Assembly (NCBI GenBank): GCA_009773555.1
Contig: WSXZ01000015.1
Coordinates: 57,404-121,403 of the forward strand
Origin: Methylocystaceae bacterium
GTDB taxonomy: Bacteria; Pseudomonadota; Alphaproteobacteria; Rhizobiales; Beijerinckiaceae
Reading direction: 5' to 3'
Length of the DNA: 64,000 nucleotides
Under the pieces are notes generated by a model. It saw nothing but the letters and a program-made list of their open reading frames with translations, did no database searches and was not told the DNA's origin. The position numbers and the translations under genes were made by a program. Shown here one piece after another: positions 55,160-63,777 of the stretch. The number at the start of each line of letters is the position of its first letter. The stretch's first letter is position 1.

Positions 55160-55285
55160 CCGTCCTCCCCTTGATGGGTAGAGTCGCGCCGTAGGCGCGG
55201 GCGGGCTGAATCGCGCATCCCGCACTCTGCTCACCCCACCAGCGCGGCTTCGCCGCGCGACCTCCCCTTTGGGAGGTGATCGCAC
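55160..55285. repeat. CCTCCCC repeat element between maeB and ugd
   Basis: Contains CGTCCTCCCCTTGATGGG, a GCGCCGTAGGCGC hairpin, and at its right end CGCGGCTTCGCCGCG plus ACCTCCCCTTTGGGAGGT, two perfect small hairpins. This is a known style of dispersed repeat in alphaproteobacteria. It ends 23 bp before the ugd start and may contain part of its leader. Confidence 0.65.
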
Positions 55286-55307
55286 ACGAAGCGAGAGACT
55301 GACACTG

Positions 55308-56612
55308 ATGAACATTACGATGATTGGTTCGGGCTATGTGGGTCTGGTCTCGGGCGCCTGTTTCGCCGACTTCGGCCATAACGTCATTTGCGTCGACGCG
55401 GACGCGAACAAGATCGAGCGCCTGAAGGCGGGCGAGATTCCGATCTTCGAACCCGGCCTCGACGAACTCGTCGCCAATAACGTCGAACAGAACCGCCTTT
55501 CCTTCACCACCGAACTCGAATCCTCGGTGAGGGGCGCGGACGCGGTTTTCATCGCGGTCGGCACGCCGTCGCGGCGCGGCGACGGCCATGCGGATCTGTC
55601 CTTCGTCTACGCCGTGGCGCAGACCATCGCCAAAGCGCTCAAAGGATTCACGGTCGTCGTCAATAAATCGACTGTCCCCGTCGGCACCGGCGACGAAGTC
55701 GAGCGCATCATCCGCGAAGTCAATCCGGACGCCGACTTCACAGTCGTCTCCAATCCCGAATTCTTGCGCGAAGGCGCGGCGATCGAGGATTTCAAACGCC
55801 CCGACCGCGTCGTCATCGGCATCGAAGATCCGCGCGCGCGCGAAGTGATGGAGGAAATCTATCGTCCGCTGTCGCTGAATGCGCCGCCGCTGGTCTTCGT
55901 TGGCCGCCGCACGTCGGAACTCACCAAATACGCGGCGAACGCTTTTCTCGCGACGAAAATCACCTTCATCAACGAGATCGCCGATCTGTGCGAGAAGGTC
56001 GGCGCCGACGTGCAGGAGGTCGCGCGCGGCATCGGCCTCGACAAGCGCATCGGCGGGAAATTCCTGCATGCGGGACCGGGCTATGGCGGCTCCTGCTTTC
56101 CGAAAGATACGCTGGCGCTGATCAAGACCGGACAGGACGAAGGCGCGGCGCTGCGCATCGTCGAAACGGTCGTCGCGGTGAACGACGCGCGCAAGCGGGC
56201 GATGGCGCGCAAGGTGATCAACGCGCTCGGCGGCTCGGTGCGCGGCAAGAAGATCGCGCTCCTGGGATTGGCCTTCAAGCCCAACACCGACGACATGCGC
56301 GACGCGCCCTCGCTCGCCATCGTCGCCTCGCTCGCCGGCGACGGGGCGCAGGTGCACGCCTATGACCCCGAGAGCATGGCGCAGGCGCGTCCGCTGATGC
56401 CGGAGGTCACCTTCCACGACAACGCCTATTCGGCGCTGGAAGGCGCCGACGCGCTCGCCATCGTCACCGAATGGGACGCGTTCCGTGCGCTCGATCTCGA
56501 TCGGGTCAGGAGCCTCTTGAAGCAGCCGATCATCGTCGATCTGCGCAACGTCTACCGCCCCGGCGACGTGCGCAAGCGCGGCTTCACCTATGTGAGCGTG
56601 GGGAGGGTGTGA
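55308..56612 (+). CDS. ugd: UDP-glucose 6-dehydrogenase
   Basis: 434 residues from ATG 55308. Rossmann start MNITMIGSGYVGLVSGACF, ADLSFVYAVAQTIA, and the catalytic Cys in GPGYGGSCFPKDTLAL; C-terminal GLAFKPNTDDMRDAPS. Oxidises UDP-glucose to UDP-glucuronate for exopolysaccharide or LPS. The 3' end overlaps a convergent hypothetical gene by 25 bp. Confidence 0.96.
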   Translation: MNITMIGSGYVGLVSGACFADFGHNVICVDADANKIERLKAGEIPIFEPGLDELVANNVEQNRLSFTTELESSVRGADAVFIAVGTPSRRGDGHADLSFVYAVAQTIAKALKGFTVVVNKSTVPVGTGDEVERIIREVNPDADFTVVSNPEFLREGAAIEDFKRPDRVVIGIEDPRAREVMEEIYRPLSLNAPPLVFVGRRTSELTKYAANAFLATKITFINEIADLCEKVGADVQEVARGIGLDKRIGGKFLHAGPGYGGSCFPKDTLALIKTGQDEGAALRIVETVVAVNDARKRAMARKVINALGGSVRGKKIALLGLAFKPNTDDMRDAPSLAIVASLAGDGAQVHAYDPESMAQARPLMPEVTFHDNAYSALEGADALAIVTEWDAFRALDLDRVRSLLKQPIIVDLRNVYRPGDVRKRGFTYVSVGRV

Positions 56613-57016
56613 GCGGGGAAGGTCGATTGTGCCCCTCGCGTGGCTCGACGACCATTATCTTGCCCCGGTACGTGTTGATTAGAGCCCAAGTCGCCTTTTG
56701 GCGCGAGACGATCGTACCCTTTGCACTTCACGTTTTGGCAATACGTCTTCGACGTGAGCGGATACAATACCAGAACACCCATCACAATTATCAACAAGAC
56801 GTCGATCTCGTTCGGTCCTGCCCTTCTTGCGGCTTGCGCCTCTTTCGAACCGTCGTCTATTTGGTCCGTTTTGCGTTCTCTTTTATCTGTCTGGGCTTGG
56901 TGTCCAGAGCGTTTCTGCAACTGAAATCGTAAAAACAAAATTGCTCCAGTTAGAAGCAAGAGAGGGAAATGCCACACGTCCAGTTGGTCAGTGACTGACC
57001 GCCAAACGCCATCCAT
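56588..57016 (-). CDS. Hypothetical membrane protein (142 aa), less GC-rich than surroundings
   Basis: MDGVWRSVTDQLDVWHFPLL opens a chain with two membrane helices (LLLTGAILFLRFQL and IDVLLIIVMGVLVLYPL) separated by a charged segment of about 40 residues (QTDKRERKTDQIDDGSKEAQ). AGGAAAGGG precedes the ATG. The surrounding DNA is visibly less GC-rich than the rest of the window, consistent with foreign origin. No family recognised. The C-terminal part, which overlaps the ugd end, may be random extension. Confidence 0.45.
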   Translation of the reverse strand: MDGVWRSVTDQLDVWHFPLLLLTGAILFLRFQLQKRSGHQAQTDKRERKTDQIDDGSKEAQAARRAGPNEIDVLLIIVMGVLVLYPLTSKTYCQNVKCKGYDRLAPKGDLGSNQHVPGQDNGRRATRGAQSTFPAHTLPTLT

Positions 57017-57136
57017 AATTGCCCTTTCCTAGAGACGCCAAGATACGCTTGCAGTAACAAGAGCATTAAAAAATAACGAGCGGCGGTCAACTAGTCTGCG
57101 CACGCGGGGATTCGAACGTGTCGCGCCTCCTGCGCC

Positions 57137-57262
57137 GCGAGCTTGATCTCCGAATAGCTACACTTCTCGTCGCTCTTCGCCGCGACATGCCGACGCGACG
57201 GCGGTTTCGACAAAGGGGCGCTCGCCTCGCAAGACGTTGATGAGAGACGCCCCGCCGATATC
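57137..57262 (-). pseudogene. Decayed copy of the hemA 3' end
   Basis: Minus-strand codons read SLINVLRGERPFVE, then, after a one-base insertion, PPSRRHVAAKSDEKCSYSEI and KLAAQ, corresponding to [40 protein letters not shown] at the C-terminus of the intact HemA (59777-61030). The stop codon is lost. The copy is in the same orientation as hemA and lies on the far side of the subtilase gene, so hemA-derived sequence brackets that gene. Confidence 0.8.
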
Positions 57263-57389
57263 TCCATCGACTGCCGCGCCAACCCTCCAGACCTTGTGCG
57301 ACCGCGCACAGCGCGCGCCGCGCGCCTAAGCGAGTTTGCATCGCCCTGTTCGCGATGTGGCCAGGCGCATTTTTTTCATGGAGGTTTAT

Positions 57390-59705
57390 ATGGCTAAGCA
57401 AGTTGCCCCAAAAGACGCGCGTGTCGGAAGCTACCATCCGCGAGTCGTCGTCAAATTCCGCGATCGCACCGAACTGCCCTACGACGCCACGGTGGAAAAA
57501 GAAGTCGAGCGCCGGTTTCATGGCGCATGGACCCGCCTTGCCGAGCAGTTCAAGGGCATTTCCATGGCGCCTCTCTTCGCTTCGAAGAAAGCGGACGAGA
57601 TTCGCGACCTGATGGCGCGCGCTGAAGTCAGCGATCCGAGCTATCACGCCCCGGATTTCCTCGGCTATTTCGTGCTCAACGTGCCGGACGACGCTGCGCC
57701 GGAGACGGTCGCGAGAATCGTTTCGCAGTGGCCGTCGGTCGAAAAAGCCTATGTCGAACCAAAGCCCGTCGAGCCGCCGCTGGTCAACGCCGCCGACGAT
57801 CCGCGCAGCATGAATCAGGGTTATCTCGACCCTGCGCCAGACGGCATCGACGCGGAATATGCATGGCTTTTCGCTGGCGGCGACGGCGCCAATCAGGCGC
57901 TGGTCGATCTCGAATGGGGCTGGACGCTCAATCACGAAGATCTCGCGGCGCATAACATCTCGATCATTTCCGGGCTGAACAATTCCTTCTTCTTCCACGG
58001 CACGGGCGTGCTGGGAGAAATCTGCGCGGTCGACAATATGGTGGGCTGCGTCGGCGTCACGCCGAAACTCGGCTCCGTGCGCGTCGTCGGTCAGTGGCTT
58101 TCAGGCGGCGGCTACAGCACGTCTCAGCCCATCCTCGACGCCGTCGCGGTCATGAATTTCGGCGACGTGCTTCTGCTTGAGGCGCAGACGAGCTTCGCCG
58201 GCTACGTCAAAGTGCCGGTGGAGATCGAGCCTGCGGTGTTCGACGTCATTCGGCTGGCGACGGCGCTGGGGGTCGTCGTCGTCGAAGCCGGCGGCAATGG
58301 CGGCGTCGATCTGGATACGGTCAACGTGAGCGGTGAACTCGTCTTCAATCGCGCCAGCGCCGACTTCAAGGATTCCGGCGCCATCATTGTCGGCGCGGGA
58401 TCGTCGACCGCGCCGCATACGCGGCTCGGCTTCTCCTGCTTCGGCAGCCGCATCGACTGCTATGGCTGGGGAGAGAACGTCGATACGCTGTCTTCCGACA
58501 ACGCCAATGCCGCGACGAACCTTTATACGACCGGGTTCAATGGCACGTCGAGCGCGTCGCCCATCGTGACAGGCGCGGCGCTCGCCGTACAGGGTCTGGC
58601 GCAAGCCGCGCTCGGCAGCCGCTTCGCCCCGTGGCAGTTGCGTCAGATTCTCAGCAGTCCCGCCAATGGCACGGCCTCGCAAAATCCTGCGGTCGACCGC
58701 ATTGGCGTCATGCCCAATCTGCGCGCGATCATCGACGGCGACGTCCTCAATCTGGCGCCGGACGTCTATCTGCGCGACTTCGTCGGCGACAGCGGCGACG
58801 CCCATATGGGCGCGATCTCAGCGAGCCCCGACGTCATCCTGCGTCAGAACGCCGTCGCCGATCCGCAAGCCGCCTTCGGCCAAGGGAGCGGCGTCGAAAA
58901 CAGCGCTGCGCTGGGCTATGAAGCGGAGGCGGGCCAGGACAATTTCGTCTATGTCCGCGTGCGTAATCGCGGCGGCTCGGCGGCGAACAACGTCGAGGCG
59001 ACAGTCTTTTGGGCGCCGCCCTCCACGCTGCTGACGCCCGACCAATGGAATCCGTTGGGATCGACCACGCTGCCGTCCGTCCCGACCGGCGATCAGCTCA
59101 CGGTTTCAAATGCGATCCAGTGGCAGGCCGCCGACATTCCGGCGCCCGGACATTATTGCTTTGTGGCGCTGATCGGCGCGACGGGCGATCCGGCCCCGGC
59201 GCCCGCGGATTTTCTCGACTGGGATAATTTCCGCAGCTTCATCCGCAACAACAACAATGTGACCTGGCGTAACTTCAATGTCGTGAACAATACGCCGCCG
59301 GCGGGCGCCCAGCCCCCGGGCTTCGTCGCACTGCCCTTCCTTATGGCCGGCGCGCCGGACAAGGCCCGCCGCATGCGGCTGGAGATCGCCAGCCGTCTAC
59401 CAGCTAAGGCGGAAGCGATGCTCGAGATGCCTTTGGAGTGGGCGGAACTCCTCAAGGTCGCCGCACGGCCCGTCAAGGGCGACGCTCGCGAGAGGCGCGG
59501 CGTCGTCGCCATCAAGACGGCGGGACGCACGGCCTTCGCCGACGTCGTCTTCCCGGCGAAAGCGCGAATTCCGATGCGACTCCTCGTGAAGATTCCCGAG
59601 GATATGCGCAAGCAGGAGTTCGAGATCTACGCGCGGCAGATGTATGGCGAGGAGGAAGTCGGCCGCGTGACCTGGCGTCTCGCGCCGCCGCGCAAGCCGC
59701 AATAA
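57390..59705 (+). CDS. S8 family (subtilisin-like) serine protease without signal peptide
   Basis: 771 residues from ATG 57390; the ATG 12 bases upstream contains the GGAGG ribosome-binding site of this start. Catalytic triad: Asp173 (ALVDLEWGW), His203 (FFHGTGVLGE), Ser387 (FNGTSSASPIV); oxyanion Asn303 in EAGGNGG. About 130 N-terminal residues form an inhibitor/propeptide-like region (YFVLNVPDDAAPETVARIV). After the protease, a CARDB/BACON-like beta region (NFVYVRVRNRGGSAANNVEA) and a C-terminal beta domain follow. No Sec or Tat signal, so cytosolic or secreted by a type I system. Flanked by hemA and a hemA remnant. Confidence 0.88.
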   Translation: MAKQVAPKDARVGSYHPRVVVKFRDRTELPYDATVEKEVERRFHGAWTRLAEQFKGISMAPLFASKKADEIRDLMARAEVSDPSYHAPDFLGYFVLNVPDDAAPETVARIVSQWPSVEKAYVEPKPVEPPLVNAADDPRSMNQGYLDPAPDGIDAEYAWLFAGGDGANQALVDLEWGWTLNHEDLAAHNISIISGLNNSFFFHGTGVLGEICAVDNMVGCVGVTPKLGSVRVVGQWLSGGGYSTSQPILDAVAVMNFGDVLLLEAQTSFAGYVKVPVEIEPAVFDVIRLATALGVVVVEAGGNGGVDLDTVNVSGELVFNRASADFKDSGAIIVGAGSSTAPHTRLGFSCFGSRIDCYGWGENVDTLSSDNANAATNLYTTGFNGTSSASPIVTGAALAVQGLAQAALGSRFAPWQLRQILSSPANGTASQNPAVDRIGVMPNLRAIIDGDVLNLAPDVYLRDFVGDSGDAHMGAISASPDVILRQNAVADPQAAFGQGSGVENSAALGYEAEAGQDNFVYVRVRNRGGSAANNVEATVFWAPPSTLLTPDQWNPLGSTTLPSVPTGDQLTVSNAIQWQAADIPAPGHYCFVALIGATGDPAPAPADFLDWDNFRSFIRNNNNVTWRNFNVVNNTPPAGAQPPGFVALPFLMAGAPDKARRMRLEIASRLPAKAEAMLEMPLEWAELLKVAARPVKGDARERRGVVAIKTAGRTAFADVVFPAKARIPMRLLVKIPEDMRKQEFEIYARQMYGEEEVGRVTWRLAPPRKPQ

Positions 59706-59730
59706 CAAGCGGCGTCCTTACAAAAAACAA

Positions 59731-59759
59731 AGCGCCGGCCATTGGGCCGGCGCTTTTTT
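59731..59759. terminator. Bidirectional rho-independent terminator
   Basis: Ten-base-pair stem AGCGCCGGCC / GGCCGGCGCT followed by TTTTTT on the plus strand and preceded by an A-run (T-run on the minus strand). Serves the subtilase and the convergent hemA. Confidence 0.9.
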
Positions 59760-59776
59760 CTATCCGCGAGCGACGC

Positions 59777-61030
59777 CTACTGCGCGGCGAGTTTGATCTC
59801 GGGATAGCTGCACTTTCCGTCGCTCTTCTCCTCGACATGGAGATGCGACGGCGGCTCGACGAAGGGAATGCCGAGCGTGCGCCAGACGTCGACGAGAGAC
59901 TCGACGAGGTTCGCGATATGCGCCTGCGTGTGGCAGGGCGTCGGCGTGACGCGCAGCCGCTCGCTTCCCTTCGCCACCGTCGGATAGTTGATCGGCTGAA
60001 TGTAGATCTTGCACAGCTCGGCGTCGCGCACCATCACCGGCACGATATGCGAGCCATTTTCCATGACGGGCAGGCCGGCGGCGGCGAGGGCGTGCTTGGT
60101 GATATGCGAGGCGCGCTGATGCGCCGCGCGCAAATCCGGTCGGCGCTTGAGCAGCCGCACGGCGGCGCAGGCCGCGGCGGCGACGGCCGGCGGCAGAGCC
60201 GTCGTGAAGATGAAGGAGGCTGCGTAAGACCGGATCGCGTCGATGACGACGGAGTCGCCGGCGATATAGCCGCCCATCGTGCCGAAGCCCTTGGCAAGCG
60301 TGCCTTCGATCACATTGACGCGCGCCATAACGCCTTCGCGTTCGCAAACGCCGCCGCCGCGCGCGCCATACATGCCGACCGCATGCACCTCGTCGACATA
60401 GGTCATTGCGCCATAGCGCTCAGCCAGCGCGACGATGTCGCCGACGGGCGCGATATTGCCGTTCATCGAATAGAGGCTTTCGAAGACGACAAGCTTGGGT
60501 CGACTGCCCGCTTCGATCAGCAGCTCTTCGAGGTGTGCAAGATCGTTATGGCGAAAGATCTTCTTCTCGGCGCGCGAGCGCTTCACGCCTTCGATCATCG
60601 AATTATGGTTCGAGGCGTCGGACAGAATGACGCAATTGGGCAGAAGGTCGGCGATGGTCGAAATCGCCGCGAGATTGGAAATCCAGCCCGAGGTGAAGAC
60701 GAGCGCGGCTTCCTTGCCGTGCAGATCGGCGAGTTCGCGTTCAAGCTCGACGATGGCGTGGCTGGTGCCGGAAATGTTGCGGGTGCCGCCGGAGCCGGCG
60801 CCGACCCTGCCAGCCGTGTCGACCATCGCGGCGATCACGTCGGGGTGCTGGCCCATGCCGAGATAGTCGTTGGAGCACCATATGGTCACGGGCTCGACCG
60901 AGCCGTCGTCGCGATGCCAATTGGCGAGGGGAAAAGCTTCGACGTCGCGCTCAAGATGCGCAAAGACGCGGTAGCGGCGCTCGTCCTTCAGACGGGAGAC
61001 GGCGGCCTCGAAGTAACGCCGATAGACCAT
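59777..61030 (-). CDS. hemA: 5-aminolevulinate synthase
   Basis: 417 residues, PLP enzyme condensing glycine and succinyl-CoA, the first step of haem, B12 and bacteriochlorophyll synthesis in Alphaproteobacteria. [20 protein letters not shown] start, [36 protein letters not shown] and the PLP lysine in [14 protein letters not shown] are intact. The C-terminus [20 protein letters not shown] is the part duplicated at 57137-57262. Confidence 0.97.
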   Translation of the reverse strand: MVYRRYFEAAVSRLKDERRYRVFAHLERDVEAFPLANWHRDDGSVEPVTIWCSNDYLGMGQHPDVIAAMVDTAGRVGAGSGGTRNISGTSHAIVELERELADLHGKEAALVFTSGWISNLAAISTIADLLPNCVILSDASNHNSMIEGVKRSRAEKKIFRHNDLAHLEELLIEAGSRPKLVVFESLYSMNGNIAPVGDIVALAERYGAMTYVDEVHAVGMYGARGGGVCEREGVMARVNVIEGTLAKGFGTMGGYIAGDSVVIDAIRSYAASFIFTTALPPAVAAAACAAVRLLKRRPDLRAAHQRASHITKHALAAAGLPVMENGSHIVPVMVRDAELCKIYIQPINYPTVAKGSERLRVTPTPCHTQAHIANLVESLVDVWRTLGIPFVEPPSHLHVEEKSDGKCSYPEIKLAAQ

Positions 61031-61353
61031 GCTCGAACCCTTTGATTTTTTACTCTTGCCCCAGAGTTCAACGACTAGGCCCCCGTCCAGCCCGCCGTCT
61101 AGTTTGGACGTTTTCTTACATAGCCGATCCGCGCGTTAAAGGCGAGTGGCCGAATGACGCGCCCGCGCCTCTTTTCTTGCGCAGCGCGGCGCCACCGCCA
61201 ATAAAAACAATGGCGCCACGAGGCAGCGGCGCCGCCCGGCGGCGCCCCGACCGCGCCGTTCCTGGCTCCACCTTCAGCGAGGCTTTTTTGAAGGCGGCGT
61301 TTATGGGATGACCGTCAGGCCTCGCGTGAGGTAACGAAGAGACGGGAGTGCGC
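61031..61353. other. Divergent intergenic region
   Basis: About 320 bp between hemA and the adenosyltransferase gene. It holds a very strong hairpin GGCGCCGCC-C-GGCGGCGCC at 61228-61246 and an A-rich patch (AATAAAAACAA, 61200-61210). A 33-codon plus-strand frame starting at 61210 spans the hairpin and has no family resemblance. Promoters of both flanking genes should lie here but I cannot place them reliably. Confidence 0.5.
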
Positions 61354-61887
61354 GTGACGGCCATGAAGCTCTATACGAAAAAAGGCGACAGAGGCCAGAC
61401 GAGCCTCTTCTCGGGGCGGCGGGCGGCGAAGTTCGATCCGCGCGTCGCGGCGGTTGGCGATCTCGACGAATTGTCGGCGAGCCTGGGGCTCGCGCGGGTC
61501 GTCTTCCCCGAGGCGAACGATCTTTTGAGCGGCGCGCAAAAGGCGCTCTACACGATCAGCGCCATTGTCAGCGCCGAAGCGCGGAAGATCGATCTTGCCT
61601 TCGACGACGCCGAGACCGCGGCGCTCGAAGCCGAGATCGATCGCGCCACCGACGCGCTGCCGCCGCTGCGCGATTTCATCTATCCAGGAGAGGCCGAGGC
61701 GAGCGCGCGTCTGCACATGGCGCGCGCCGTCGCGCGGCGCGCCGAGCGCAGCGTCGCCGCGCTCGATGAACCGCCGGCGCCCGAAAGCGCCCTCGCCTAT
61801 CTCAATCGCCTGAGCGATCTGTTGTTCGCGCTGGCGCGGCTCGCGGACCTGCACAGCGGACACGCGGACCGGATGCTCGGCGGGTGA
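61354..61887 (+). CDS. Cob(I)alamin adenosyltransferase, PduO type
   Basis: 177 residues from GTG 61354, chosen because GGGAG lies five bases upstream; ATG 61363 is the alternative. KLYTKKGDRGQTSLFSGRR, VGDLDELSASLGLAR, FIYPGEAEASARLHMARAVARRAERS and YLNRLSDLLFALAR are the family's ATP and cobalamin-site segments. Makes adenosylcobalamin. The B12-dependent MetH encoded in this window uses methylcobalamin, so another enzyme must use its product. Confidence 0.93.
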   Translation: MTAMKLYTKKGDRGQTSLFSGRRAAKFDPRVAAVGDLDELSASLGLARVVFPEANDLLSGAQKALYTISAIVSAEARKIDLAFDDAETAALEAEIDRATDALPPLRDFIYPGEAEASARLHMARAVARRAERSVAALDEPPAPESALAYLNRLSDLLFALARLADLHSGHADRMLGG

Positions 61888-61951
61888 GGGTTTTGGGCGG
61901 CGGGAAGCGCCACGTCTCCGCCTTCCCGCCAGGTTGCGCAGCCACGCCCCG

Positions 61952-62511
61952 TCATCCATGGAAGATCGGAAACGCCTGAGGCTGGATCAGGATCAAGAGC
62001 CCGTAGACGAGGATGGCGATGCCCATGGCCTGCGCCACGGCGGGGGCACCAGGCGCCGTGGTGCGCGCCCATCCGCAGGGCGCCGAGCGTCCCTTCACGC
62101 CAGGAGGTCATGATGAAGCCGATCGGCGTGCGGCATTTGGTCAGGCAGAGCTCTTTTAGCGGCGTGAGCTGGTAGAGCCCGGCCGCGACAAGGATCAACC
62201 CGCCGACACGCGCCTCCGCCGGCGCCGAAAGATCCAGACGCGCGGCGACAGCCTCCGCGGCGCGCGCGCCAATATAAGCGAGGAGGCCAGACGCCATCCA
62301 GACGAGCAGATAGCCGGCGAGGAAGGCCCATGTTCCGACGAAGGCCTGTCCCCGTTTGCGGCGCGCGGCCTGCGTCTTGTGGAAGGTGATGACCTGCGCC
62401 TTGCCAGATCAGAAGCGTCCACGCCGCGACCGACAAAGCGATGAGCAGGGCCAGGATCGCGTGACGCTGAAGTGCGATCAGGTCCACGCGCGTCTGTGTC
62501 GGCGCCGCCAT
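61952..62511 (-). pseudogene. DUF2182 family membrane protein with two internal out-of-frame deletions
   Basis: Three frames each carry part of the family protein. 62511 to about 62400: start and first helix (HAILALLIALSVAAWTLLIW). About 62400 to 62050: GQAFVGTWAFLAGYLLVWMA, LILVAAGLYQLTPLKELCL, MGAHHGAWC. About 62045 to 61952: last helix (AVAQAMGIAILVYGLLILIQ). The family's segments with MWxxMMxxMMxPSAAP (between parts one and two) and CCWxLM...LxExL (between parts two and three) are missing, about 45 and 30 residues, each with a frame change. DUF2182 proteins are predicted metal-binding membrane proteins that usually accompany DUF1326, as here. Confidence 0.75.
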
Positions 62512-62514
62512 CCG

Positions 62515-63062
62515 TCAATTCGACCATTCGATCGGCGCGTAATGCCCGTTCTGGCCCGAATTATTCCAGTCCATGCCGTGGTCGCTGAAATGGTTGCCCG
62601 TGCGGCCGACGCCGAACGCGATTTTCTCCGGCGCGAGCGGATGTCCGGTCATGCCCCAGATTTCACCGCTCGGATGCATGCTCGCGAGCGGATCGACGGC
62701 GACGGCGAGAATGCCCGGGATTTCGACCGCGCGTGATTTGCCCTCGATCGTATAATGAATCGAGGTCTTCTTGACGCCGAGATGCGTTCCGACCAAAGGC
62801 GCGAAAGCAGCCATAGGTCCGCCTTCGTCGCCGCCGAAAATCGCGCCCAGAGCGGCGGTCTGTTCGTCGGTTGCGCGCTCGTCGATATAGACGGCGAGCG
62901 TCCAGTCGCCCTCCGCCATTGGGCCCGGCGCATGCGCCGCAAGCGCCACATTCAGCCCATCGAGCGCCACGTCGCCATAATGGCCTTTGTCGATGTGGAA
63001 CGCCAAAATGTTGTCGCAACACCCTTGTGTCGGCGTCGCCATCATGGCCTTGGTCGAGACCA
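62515..63062 (-). pseudogene. DUF1326 family protein lacking its N-terminus
   Basis: From about 63062 the frame reads VSTKAMMATPTQGCCDNILA then FHIDKGHYGDVALDGLNV, the characteristic DUF1326 core, and continues normally to WNNSGQNGHYAPIEWSN. The family's first ~20-25 residues, with the CNCDxxCPC cysteine motif, are absent; instead the sequence upstream is the end of the SDR gene. An accidental start exists at 63075. The deletion appears to have removed the SDR 3' end, any spacer and the DUF1326 5' end together. DUF1326 function is unknown; pairing with DUF2182 is usual. Confidence 0.75.
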
Positions 63063-63746
63063 GTGCAGCGCCCAATAGGCGTCGGCGATGTCGTCAACCG
63101 CAAGAACGCCGTCCGCGCCCTTGGAGCGCGCGTAGTCGGCGAAATTCGTCGCCGCATATTCGCCCGCGATCACGCCGTCGACGACGATATGGGCGACATG
63201 AACGCCCTTTGAGCCAAACTCGCGCGCAAGCCCTTGGGCGACGGCGCGCAAGGCGGCTTTGGCGGCGGCGAAGGCAAGAAACGGCGGACGCGCCCGCAAG
63301 GACGCCGTCGCGCCGGTGAATAGGATCGTGCCCTGCCCGCGCTGGGAGAAGCGCCTCGCCGACTCTCGCCCGACGATGAAACCGCCGAGGGCGTTTTGTC
63401 GCCAAAGGCGCTCGAAGAGTTCGGGCGCCGTGTCCTGAGTGGAAGCAGCGACATTGCTCCCAACATTGTAAGCGACCAGCGCGAGGTCGCCGTCGCGGTC
63501 CGCTTCGTCGAAGAGGGCGGCGACGTCGGCTTCGCTCGTGGCGTCTGCGACTTTGATCGCGGCCGCGCCGCCCGTGGCGGCGATCTGCTCGGCGACGATT
63601 CGCAGCCGCTCCGGCGTGCGGCCCGCGACCATGACGCGGAGCCCTTCGCGCGCGAAACGCCGCGCCAGCGCGGCGCCGAGTCCCGACTCGGCGCCAACGC
63701 CAATCACGAGCGCACTCCCCCTAATCGCCATCGCCGGTTCTGTCAT
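63042..63746 (-). CDS. SDR family oxidoreductase, C-terminus probably truncated
   Basis: 234 residues. Cofactor loop VIGVGAESGLGAALARRF, AGRTPERL and substrate segment LAFAAAKAALRAVAQGLARE; the active-site Tyr is replaced in the xxxxAAAK motif (FAAAK instead of YxxxK), as in atypical SDRs of this glucose/ribitol-like group. The last conserved residues are DIADAYWALHW; members of the group continue for about 20 residues (typically ...RNAWTFELDLRP), but here the frame ends as SRPRP at the junction with DUF1326. First residues: MTEPAMAIRG; the ATG at 63731 is an alternative start. Confidence 0.78.
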   Translation of the reverse strand: MTEPAMAIRGSALVIGVGAESGLGAALARRFAREGLRVMVAGRTPERLRIVAEQIAATGGAAAIKVADATSEADVAALFDEADRDGDLALVAYNVGSNVAASTQDTAPELFERLWRQNALGGFIVGRESARRFSQRGQGTILFTGATASLRARPPFLAFAAAKAALRAVAQGLAREFGSKGVHVAHIVVDGVIAGEYAATNFADYARSKGADGVLAVDDIADAYWALHWSRPRP

Positions 63747-63777
63747 GGAGCGTCAATTCTCTTCGACCGCGCTCGCC

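Noticed and set aside
57101-57120. tRNA-like TPsiC loop (GGGGATTCGAAC on the plus strand)
   Set aside because: No matching T-stem, anticodon arm or acceptor stem can be drawn around it; at most a fragment.
61210-61311. 33-codon plus-strand frame upstream of the adenosyltransferase
   Set aside because: It spans a perfect GC hairpin, has no ribosome-binding site and resembles no family.
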